This document shows, in pieces, positions 48,943 through 57,100 of a DNA stretch of 64,000 bases; the first letter of the stretch is position 1, and every line of letters starts with the position of its first letter. Under the pieces are notes generated by a model. The model had not been told where the DNA came from. It saw nothing but the letters and a program-made list of their open reading frames with translations, and did no database searches. Source of the DNA: Marinagarivorans cellulosilyticus (GTDB lineage Bacteria; Pseudomonadota; Gammaproteobacteria; Pseudomonadales; Cellvibrionaceae). The stretch is taken from NCBI RefSeq assembly GCF_021655555.1, contig NZ_AP023086.1, forward strand, positions 4,432,685 through 4,496,684, given 5' to 3'. A program made the position numbers and the translations under genes.

Positions 48943-51036
48943 CTAAAGTCCAATAGAAATCCTAGCAACCTCTTCTCCTTCAACCCTAGCCGGAACCGAG
49001 CAGCACAATAAAACCTCTCCATCGTCCACCCCCTCTGGATGTTCCGTTTCATAAGCGACTTTGCCTGACGTCAGTTTCACTTTGCATGCACCACATTGTC
49101 CGCTTCTACAACCAAACTTAGGAGCAAACCCATGCGCTTCTGCAAATTCCAATAAGTTGCCATCTTCTTTTGACCAGGCCTGTTCAACTTTAGAATTGGA
49201 AAACTCCACAATAGCTTGATAAGCAACTGGTTGCGATACGACGCTTTTCGTTGCCTCATCAGCATTTCGTTTCAATGACGCCGGGCCAAATGCTTCGGCA
49301 TGAATACGAGAATCGCTGACACCTAACGAGCGCAATAAATCATAGCTTGCCTGCATAAATCCGGCCGGACCACAAAGATAACAATCGTATTCATCCAGTG
49401 GCAATATTGCTTGAAGCAGGTCTTTTGAAATATGACCGACGTGCTGAAAGTCTTTTCCGGGTTTTGAATCTGGACTGATTTCACTCAATGCCCAATAGGC
49501 TTGTATCTGATTTTGAGACGCCTCAGCAATCCCATTAAATTCTTCAAAGAATGCCCTTTGTTGATGGCTGCGCGCAGCACCAATGAAGGTGATCGAACGC
49601 ATTTTTCGCGTTCTAAGCCCCTCACTCAATGCATGTCGTGCCATCGAGATCATCGGCGTAATGCCGACACCACCCGCAAGAAGCAGAGCCGGACGATCAC
49701 TCTCTGAATTATATTGAAATGCTCCCGTGGGGGCTTTAGCGAGTATCGTATCCCCTACATTTATGTCTGAATGTAAGTAACTGGAAAAAGTCCCTTTAGG
49801 GCGCTTACCATCTGGTGAATCTTCGCGCTTTACACTGATTCGATACTGATGATCAGCCGGCGCGCTCGACAAGGTGTAAGTACGTATTTGTTTTTTACCT
49901 TCAAGTTCAGCCTTCAGGGTAAGAAATTGCCCAGGGATAAACTTTAGCGCCTGATGCCCAACAGCAGAGAGATAGAAGGATTTGATGACACTGCTTTCCC
50001 GAACAATCTTCTCAACTTTATAAGGCCGCCATTCGTTCTTAAGTTTTGCAGCATCTTCCGATGCTTTGGCTTCTTGCCAGCTACCTGTCAAAGACGTGTT
50101 AGGAGAAAACGCCTGCAATTTCCATCTGAGCGGAAGTGCATATTTGAGTTTTCGCCCATGATCAAGGTGGAATCTCCATAGCTGCTCTGCACCTTCAAAA
50201 TACTTTGTCTCAGGCGAATCCCACAAAATCTCTACGGTGCCTGTCAATGTCACAAGGTGACCGTTTTCAAAGTCAAGAAAGAGCAAACCAGCCTTGGCAT
50301 TTTCAATAAAGTTCCCAAACGTATTATAGTGGTTGTTGCCCATGTAATCTGGAATGGTCAGCGTCTTGTCATCATCCACCCGGACAAAACCTGGCCGACC
50401 GCCTCGATGAGAAACATCTGCACCTTCGCTGGCCTCTTCACTACCATTAGCAAGGTAGCTAGCCACAAAAAAAGTATCACTATTCGAGATCAGCGCCTGT
50501 ACACCCTGATCAAACAACGTGATTTCTTGAACTTCAGGCTTCGGTATTGAATCAGCACCCAGCCATTCCAATTCACGAGTTTGAATATATTGTGGACAGT
50601 TACCAAACGCTTGATCTACATTCAGCTCAAACCCTTGTTCCGTTTTACGCTTAATGTGTGCCGCTAATCGGTTCCTCCGCCGTGTTGGCAATTCTATTCC
50701 GAGTAAACCGAGTCGAGTCTTAGGCACAATGGCTTCCTGAAGAGGGTCGCCTTCTACAGGTAAGGTATTAATCGATAGCGAGCGTTCATTTTTCGAGTGC
50801 ATAAACCCAGGTGAATTGAACAAGATGGAAGCCCACGGCCAACCTTCACCATCGGCATGCCCGACAAAGACAAACGGCAACTGATTATAGAACTCTCGAT
50901 GCTGATCTGGCATAAAGTCTCGAATAACCTTTCGACCAAAACGTTCCATTTTTTCCCTAACGCCCATGCGAGCCTGGATTTTTTGTTCGCCCGAATGAAA
51001 GGGTGAAGGTTTAATATCCTGTATTGAGTTTGTCAT
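48943..51036 (-). CDS. PPOX-like / ferredoxin-NAD(P) reductase / 2Fe-2S ferredoxin fusion flavoprotein
   Basis: Predicted soluble electron-transfer enzyme with three parts. Residues about 35-330: FMN-binding pyridoxamine-oxidase-like domain (GEGWPWASILFNSPGFMHS; RPGFVRVDDDKTLTIPDYMG). About 340-590: FAD/NAD(P) reductase with RTYTLSSAP (FAD), GGVGITPMISMA and YLCGPAGFMQ (nucleotide). About 605-697: plant-type 2Fe-2S domain with Cys643, Cys648, Cys651 and Cys678 or 679 (GCRSGQCGACKVKL, VLLCC). 697 residues. The reductase-ferredoxin half resembles HmpX/vanillate-demethylase-type reductases, and the fusion with the FMN domain is known in some proteobacteria with no assigned substrate. It is the central gene of the LysR-linked operon. 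Reduction of an electrophile or nitrogen oxide is inference. Confidence 0.92.
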   Translation of the reverse strand: MTNSIQDIKPSPFHSGEQKIQARMGVREKMERFGRKVIRDFMPDQHREFYNQLPFVFVGHADGEGWPWASILFNSPGFMHSKNERSLSINTLPVEGDPLQEAIVPKTRLGLLGIELPTRRRNRLAAHIKRKTEQGFELNVDQAFGNCPQYIQTRELEWLGADSIPKPEVQEITLFDQGVQALISNSDTFFVASYLANGSEEASEGADVSHRGGRPGFVRVDDDKTLTIPDYMGNNHYNTFGNFIENAKAGLLFLDFENGHLVTLTGTVEILWDSPETKYFEGAEQLWRFHLDHGRKLKYALPLRWKLQAFSPNTSLTGSWQEAKASEDAAKLKNEWRPYKVEKIVRESSVIKSFYLSAVGHQALKFIPGQFLTLKAELEGKKQIRTYTLSSAPADHQYRISVKREDSPDGKRPKGTFSSYLHSDINVGDTILAKAPTGAFQYNSESDRPALLLAGGVGITPMISMARHALSEGLRTRKMRSITFIGAARSHQQRAFFEEFNGIAEASQNQIQAYWALSEISPDSKPGKDFQHVGHISKDLLQAILPLDEYDCYLCGPAGFMQASYDLLRSLGVSDSRIHAEAFGPASLKRNADEATKSVVSQPVAYQAIVEFSNSKVEQAWSKEDGNLLEFAEAHGFAPKFGCRSGQCGACKVKLTSGKVAYETEHPEGVDDGEVLLCCSVPARVEGEEVARISIGL

Positions 51037-51181
51037 AAGGTAATCCTCACTACGCAGAACTTAACTGACTATGCACTTAATTGGCTAAGTATATGCACAT
51101 AATTTTTATTGGGCCGACCATCGGAGACTCCTCCTTGGTCTGACCCTTTTGAATCATTAGGTAAACCGTTTTAGATACGAC

Positions 51182-51571
51182 TTATGTGAAAAGTGGAGCG
51201 CCCACCATCACAATACCTATGATGCCGGTAAACCATGCAAGTGTGCGAATCCAAGGCACCCCAAGTGTATAGATCACCGCATGCACAATGCGGCTCACCA
51301 GAAAAATCTGAGCACCCAAGGCACTGACGTCATTGTTTAATCCTAACCCGTGCACTGCTAGCATGATGGGCGCAAATATGGCGATGGCTTCAATCAAGTT
51401 TCGGATGGCTCGATTCAGCCTATCATTCCAACCGGACCAAGGTGCAATGTCGTGTTGATTGCCTGCAGCAACCGGAAGCCCTAAAAGTATAACGTTGCGC
51501 GTACCTTGAATAAGGGTGAGCGCGAGTAGTAGTCCGCCTGCACCAGCAAGCATTTGAATTTCAGTGATCAT
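51182..51571 (-). CDS. MAPEG family membrane protein
   Basis: Membrane-associated eicosanoid/glutathione-metabolism family. Four hydrophobic segments: about 5-25, 60-80, 85-100 and 108-127. NRAIRNLIEAIAIFAPIMLA with VSRIVHAVIYTLGVPWIRTL are the family landmarks. 129 residues, normal for bacterial members. Bacterial members may have glutathione transferase or peroxidase activity; the neighbouring GST and glutaredoxin genes agree. It is 37 bases behind the gst gene and 145 before the flavoprotein gene. Confidence 0.9.
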   Translation of the reverse strand: MITEIQMLAGAGGLLLALTLIQGTRNVILLGLPVAAGNQHDIAPWSGWNDRLNRAIRNLIEAIAIFAPIMLAVHGLGLNNDVSALGAQIFLVSRIVHAVIYTLGVPWIRTLAWFTGIIGIVMVGAPLFT

Positions 51572-51608
51572 AGTTTCATCTCCTAATCATTTCGACATTT
51601 TGATTGTC

Positions 51609-52232
51609 TTATCGATTCAGGCCAACGGCCGTTTTTTGCATTGGCACAAAGCCATCAAGCGCTTCAAATCTATTCAACCACGCGACAATATTCGGATAAG
51701 GTTCAAGTGACACATCACCTTCCGGTGCATGAGCGGTATACGTATAGTTGGCAACGTCAGCAATAGTCGGCGTACTGCCCACTAACCAATCTTGCTCCAA
51801 TAGATGAGCTTCAAGCAGCTCAAAAGTATGGTGTGCGATAGCCTTGGCGTTTTCATGATCCAAACCAGCACCAAACACGTTAACCAGTCTTGCGACCGCA
51901 GGACCAAAAGCGATCTTTCCTGCCGCTAGAGATAAGAAGCGTTGAACGTCTGCAGCTGCCTTCGCGTCTCGAGGTAACCATTCGTGGTTAGTGTCATACT
52001 TACTGGCCAAATAAACCAAGATGGCATTAGAATCTGAAAGCGTTGCTTCACCATCCTCAATTACCGGGACCTGACCAAAGCGATTTTTTTTCAAGAAGTC
52101 AGCTTGTTTGTGTGCGCCATTTGCCAAGTCCACATTCACTAACTCGGTCGGTAAACCAAGCAATGACAAGAACACCTCAACGCGATGTGAGTGACCGGAA
52201 AGTGGATGACGATATAGTTTGATTGTTGACAT
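51609..52232 (-). CDS. Glutathione S-transferase
   Basis: Conjugates glutathione to electrophiles or acts as a glutathione-dependent reductase in the cytosol. N-terminal thioredoxin-like domain (about 1-80): LYRHPLSGHSHRVEVFL with Ser residues that could activate the thiol, NRFGQVPVIEDGEATLSDSN (cis-Pro and the glutathione gamma-Glu site). Helical C-domain with LVGSTPTIADVANYTYT (the conserved Asp N-cap). 207 residues. It is 68 bases behind the glutaredoxin gene. Confidence 0.93.
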   Translation of the reverse strand: MSTIKLYRHPLSGHSHRVEVFLSLLGLPTELVNVDLANGAHKQADFLKKNRFGQVPVIEDGEATLSDSNAILVYLASKYDTNHEWLPRDAKAAADVQRFLSLAAGKIAFGPAVARLVNVFGAGLDHENAKAIAHHTFELLEAHLLEQDWLVGSTPTIADVANYTYTAHAPEGDVSLEPYPNIVAWLNRFEALDGFVPMQKTAVGLNR

Positions 52233-52300
52233 GATTTAGCTCCTGAGTGAGTTTGTGATTAAAAAGTTTTTACTTAAGTTTCTGTTGCAAGCGGCTTACT

Positions 52301-52543
52301 TTACTTAGGCAATCTATTCTGCTGCTCAAGCTTTAAAAGGTCTTCGAACCCTCCTACCGCCAGATCATCAACAAAAATTTGAGGAAAGGTTCGCGCTTGA
52401 GTACGTCTACGTAGCTCTTGGAATTTCTCAGGCTGCGCGTAAGTGTCATACTCGCTGTAGTCCAAACCTTTACTTTCAAGAAGACGTTTAGCATGCGTGC
52501 AATAGCCGCATCCTGGTCTTGTGTAAATTTCAATTTTGTTCAT
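52301..52543 (-). CDS. Glutaredoxin (CGYC)
   Basis: Small glutathione-dependent thiol oxidoreductase. Start set at the ATG at 52543 (MNKIEIYTRPGCGYCTHAKR) because AGGAGG lies upstream; an earlier in-frame start nine codons up has none. Active site Cys12-Gly-Tyr-Cys15, TFPQIF with the cis-Pro and VGGFEDL (glutathione binding) are present. 80 residues, like class I GrxC. First gene of the operon, reading away from the LysR gene across a 128-base gap. Confidence 0.95.
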   Translation of the reverse strand: MNKIEIYTRPGCGYCTHAKRLLESKGLDYSEYDTYAQPEKFQELRRRTQARTFPQIFVDDLAVGGFEDLLKLEQQNRLPK

Positions 52544-52646
52544 ATATCTGGCCTCCTGTTGTTTCAGCACTCAACTTGGTGCTTACTGCCGATGAAGATC
52601 AGTATCCAAAAAATCGACTTTGGGAAAAACCGGCTTGCTGTTGAAT

Positions 52647-52671
52647 GATTGTCAATGATATATTGACAATC
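52647..52671. promoter_or_regulatory. Candidate LysR operator: 9-base inverted repeat at the regulator's start
   Basis: GATTGTCAA at 52647-52655 and its exact complement TTGACAATC at 52663-52671, 7-base AT-rich spacer. It ends at the base before the ATG of the LysR gene. The dyad contains the T-N11-A geometry favoured by LysR-type regulators, which suggests autorepression. Confidence 0.75.
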
Positions 52672-53556
52672 ATGGATACATTAGATGGATTGAGAACGGT
52701 TGTGGCCGTAGTTGAAACCGGCTCTTTTACCGCAGCAAGCGACCGGCTAGGGCTTTCGAAAGCCTTGGTCAGTAAATATGTCGGAGAGGTGGAAAAACAA
52801 TTGGGGGTGAGGCTATTTAACCGGTCTACCCGTCGATTAGCGCTAACCGAAGCCGGGCAAAATTATTATGAAAACGCACTTCCCCTGATTGATAGCTTTA
52901 ATGCACTGGTCGATGATGTCACAGGAGAACAGGGATCACCAAGGGGGTTGCTTAGGGTTAGCGCCCCGCAAACCTTTGGCGAAATGAAGCTATCTCCAGT
53001 GTTACCCCAATTTCTCGATAAGCATAAAGAGATGCAGGTCGAACTACTTTTGGGTGACAAAGCAATTGATATGCTTGAAGAAGGTATTGATGTCCGTATT
53101 CTAATCGGTGGCGTTGATGATTCCAGCATGGTGGCAAGATCCATCAACACCTTTCCCTTGATACTATGCGCGTCACCCACTTATTTAGAATCAAAAAAAG
53201 CACCAGATTCTCCAAACGATCTAAAAAATCACACTTGCATCATCGACAGTAATTTCCGTATTGGTAAGAAGTGGCCTTTTGTCACACCTAGCGGCGAAAC
53301 GGCATCCATTGATGTGATGTCTCGCGCTTCTGCAAATAGCCCAAGAGCCGTGAAGGAAATGACGTTAGCGCATGGAGGCATCGGTATGATTCCTCGATTT
53401 ATTGTCGAAGAAGAATTGAAGAATGGCACGTTGACTCAAGTATTACCCAATTACAGAACACTTGAATTTGGTCTATTCGCCATCTATCCCCATAGGAAGT
53501 ACCTATCGAAAAAAGTACGCTGCTTCATTGATTTTTTGATGGATGAATTCGGATAG
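52672..53556 (+). CDS. LysR-type transcriptional regulator
   Basis: Probable regulator of the divergent redox operon and of itself. Start set at the ATG at 52672, which gives the usual short N-terminus MDTLDGLRTVVAVVETGSFT before the winged helix-turn-helix AASDRLGLSKALVSKYVGEV then EKQLGVRLFNRSTRRLALTE; there is no Shine-Dalgarno because the inverted repeat occupies that place. The effector domain (about 90-294) has RGLLRVSAPQTFGEMKLSPV and LLLGDKAIDMLEEGIDVRI, as in the CrgA/AaeR-like branch. 294 residues. Confidence 0.95.
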   Translation: MDTLDGLRTVVAVVETGSFTAASDRLGLSKALVSKYVGEVEKQLGVRLFNRSTRRLALTEAGQNYYENALPLIDSFNALVDDVTGEQGSPRGLLRVSAPQTFGEMKLSPVLPQFLDKHKEMQVELLLGDKAIDMLEEGIDVRILIGGVDDSSMVARSINTFPLILCASPTYLESKKAPDSPNDLKNHTCIIDSNFRIGKKWPFVTPSGETASIDVMSRASANSPRAVKEMTLAHGGIGMIPRFIVEEELKNGTLTQVLPNYRTLEFGLFAIYPHRKYLSKKVRCFIDFLMDEFG

Positions 53557-54040
53557 TAAGCGTTCGGCGATAAACCTAAACTCACACTCTAAATAGGCGA
53601 TACCTATAAAACAAATTTTGTTCGGCTATGTCAACAGAGTTTCTGCTAGCTTCTGACAAACAGGGTTCCGAAGATCCTGCGTAAGCATAAACCCGCATTA
53701 GCTTACTAATTAAATTTATGGACTAATTCAATTCATATTGCGGGAACCAAACCGGTGCCCCATACCACCGCCCACAATCTAATACCACCGAGCACGTTAA
53801 TGAGAGGCAATTCTCCTCAATTATTGCAGTGCGTTATAAACCAGAAACGCCAATACAAGCGGTATTCGATAACTTGCAAGAAGAGGCCATCATTCTCGTC
53901 AGGAATCAAGGGGCAGTTGCCCACGCGGCTAAATCATTAAACTTCGCTATGTTGAGTAAAAGGGGTGGTAAAGCTCACAATGATATTCAATCGAATAGGG
54001 TAGAGTTCGAGACTGCAGGCCCACTGCCCCAAAAAATGTA
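53557..54040. other. Gap between LysR and giant lipoprotein genes
   Basis: About 280 gene-free bases, then the IS-like fragment listed separately. At 53740-53774 a GCGGG...ACCACCGCCCA stretch weakly resembles the ssrA 3' end. Nothing else seen. Confidence 0.35.
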
Positions 54041-54041
54041 G
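53838..54041 (+). pseudogene. Decayed IS3-type orfA fragment (tentative)
   Basis: Translated, FDNLQEEAIILVRNQG and AHAAKSLNFA resemble the helix-turn-helix of IS3-family OrfA (EFKxEAxxLVxxQG...AAxSLGI). Just upstream, QYKRYS in the overlapping frame fits the part before it, implying a frameshift. No orfB, no terminal repeats and no downstream Trp-containing motif follow. It may also be a chance open frame. Confidence 0.35.
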
Positions 54042-54068
54042 CTTGCCCATTTTAATAAATAGGCAAGC
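54041..54068 (-). terminator. Terminator of the giant lipoprotein gene
   Basis: GCTTGCC / GGCAAGC arms with a 14-base loop; on the minus strand a TACATTTTTT run follows. Confidence 0.75.
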
Positions 54069-54110
54069 CTCGCGATAAGGATTCAATGAGCTTTGAAACG
54101 TTTATTTAAC

Positions 54111-57100
54111 TTAATCTATGGTTCCGCAGGCTTTACCTAAGATATCGCCCAAATCAACACAAATAGTCATAGAATCCCCCCTAACGGATGCCGACAGTTT
54201 TGAGCTGGCTATGACCTTGCCATTTCCGTCTCTTATCGAGCCTGAAACTTTTGCGGTGACGCCTTTTTTCGTGCTGACCGTGAATTTAGATTTGGCGGAA
54301 ATTTCGGCCACTTTGGTGCGTTCACCGGCAATAATTATATACAACGGAATTTTCACCGAGGAAGACCCCGTTAATGTCAGGTCTTTGCGTGTCGCCTCCC
54401 CTTTCAGCTTAATATTAGCCAAGCCAGCAAAATCCGATTTCCCCTCAATGGTGAATTTGTCCGCGCGTAACACTGCGGTTGCATCACTATCAAAACTAAT
54501 ACCCGGAATACCCGTACTGACTCGACCGACGATTTTTAATTCCCACTCATCCCAGTCATCCTCTTTAAGCGGGAAAGTACCGGAGAAGTCGATTTCTCTT
54601 GAAGCTGACCCAGACAGCATTTTTGTGCGGTTCTTGGCCGAAAAACTAACGGCATCGGAATCGATTTTAAAATATGCTGAGGCAATGGGAATGCTGCTTG
54701 TTTTAATAATACCCAAATCTTTTAGTAACGGTGCTGCAAAACTCACATCGTTATAAAACTCAAAAGACGAATCAGAAATATTATCGGCCGATATTTTTGC
54801 AAGTAGCTCGGTTTCTGTGGTTTGACCAAAGCCTAAAATATCGGCAATTTCGTCTGGCAACAGATTCGCAGCACTCAGCGATTTAGAAATACCCGCTACA
54901 ATCAAACCATCAGAAGATGCCCCAACCGTTGCCTGACCAAGCTTTAAATCAGCATTTAGCAGTGATAATAGTGAATTTTCATCATCGGATAATGCTGTGC
55001 TAAACGTTACTGTGCCATTAGCCCCAAAAGCAAAACCAGAAGCATCACCATTAAAGACATCATCCATCGGTGCAGAAACATAAATATCACCGCCAACAGT
55101 CACCCCAGGGAACTGCTTTAATGGAATATCACCCCGCAGTAACAAGTTAGCATTGTCAAATGCGCCTAGCACTTCTTTATCGCTATCGGAAATTGTAATA
55201 TTTTCGAGCAGGCCAACATCGGCCTCGAAGGGGATATTACCCTGGGTAGAAATACCAATCCCTACATTATCAATAGACGAAAAATACTTACTCCCACTTA
55301 ATTCGCTAGAACCATTAATACGACCGTACAAGAAGGGGTCATTAGGATCCATTGCTAAGGTAATTTTTTGTTGCGGAACAAGGCCTGAATTTAAAGCAAT
55401 ATCGCCAAGCTTCAAAACTGTCTCGTTTTTAAACTTGAAAAAGACATAATCTTTTTCATCTACCAAAGGCACATCTAAATTTGATAAATTTTTACCTTGA
55501 TCAATCCCAAAATCCAGCTCAACCTCTTGCCCAAAATCTAACTGTTCGCCATCACCATTACCTAACTTAAGGCTCTTAATTCGGGCGGTCCCCCTAAACC
55601 TTCCGCTATCATCAAATTTTGCCGTCGCTTGCGTTAACGGAATTCTCCACGACTCACCATTTTTAGCATTCACGTCAATATACAGCGTACCTATGTGGAC
55701 ACCACCAACATCGGTAACAACCCCTCTAAAGACGCCACTAATACCATCACCCAAGGTTAAAGTGTGAATACCATTCGTGTTAGCAGGCGCCACGCCTGCA
55801 GGGCAGCCATCAGGGGCTAAGCCACTATCATTCGGACAAAGGTCGATATAATTCGCAATGCCATCCTTATCGCGGTCGGCTCGAGTATTGAGCACATTTA
55901 CATATAATTCATTCTCGAGTGTAAAGGTGCCTACTTCTGTCGGCATAGTCATCGCGTATTTGATGATCGAATTATTCAGCTCATCAGCAGCGCCTCGGGT
56001 ATCTATTCGAAGCTGAAGGGGTAAACGCTGCAGACCAGGCTGCATATCTAGCTCACTAAGCGGCGCGCCATCTTGCATTAGCGTCATACTCAGCCCATCG
56101 GAATTGGAAACATTGGTGTCACTGACATCCAACGTTTGTATAGCACCGGTTAAATTACGTGCGACTAACTCAACGTCCAAAGTTTGCACTTGGCCAACCG
56201 CTGTATCAATAAAAATACCTTCTGATTTAGGCCCAGCCAGCGCAACATACGACGACACAACAGGTGACACAAGCTCCCATTGCGGCACCGGAATATTCAT
56301 TTCACGTACCGACACGCGACAAATAATGGATCCGCACTCACGGTCTGTCTCTACTTGCTTATACGTGAAAGAAAAAAACTTAGTGGTAGGCGAGCCTGGG
56401 ATATCAAACGTACCGTTACTAATACTTTTATCTGTATCAAAGGCCGACGCATTTAACAGGTTTAGCTCTGTATTCAACAGGGGGATTCCCAAGCTACGCA
56501 CTTTTGCTTTTAGCCTGCATGTTGTAATTTGAAACAAAGGCTCATAAGTACAATAGCGAGGTTTCACCAAAGACACCTTAAAACCTAGCGGTATACTTTC
56601 TGTGGCGTCGGCAACGAGGTTTTTATCCTCATCAAACTGAAATTGACTATGTTGAAAACCATAAAAATCCAGTGTGTTGTAGCCGGCCATAGTAGGCTCT
56701 ACCCCAGCGAGTTTTTGCTGTAATCGGAGGTTACCGTGCGCATCGATTGAGCCTTCTAGTTGAGCACTATTAATCGTAGCGCCACCGCGATTAAGTAGCA
56801 TTTCTCCAGTAATTTCACCCGATACTGGGTCAACAGACGCCATACTATCAACTGAGGTAAAACGGCATGCCTGTACACTGGAATCATAATTACGCAACTG
56901 GGCTAAAGTGGGCCGCTTATCAAATAACGAACCTTTTAAAATCTTTTGTATTTGCGCAAGGCGTGTGGCCCCCACCTTTACGCCAATTAAACTACCAACA
57001 TCATTAAGAAACCCTGTCGGGTCAACCATTTGAGCCGTCGCTTCATCGGCAAAAGCCACTAGCTTTTCGTAATTCTCATAGGTACGGCCTGCAGGACTAA

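Noticed and set aside
48864..49052. Upstream extension of the NrtS-like reading frame
   Set aside because: Overlaps the flavoprotein gene, translation is Cys/Phe/Arg-rich without structure, and the downstream ATG has the ribosome site.
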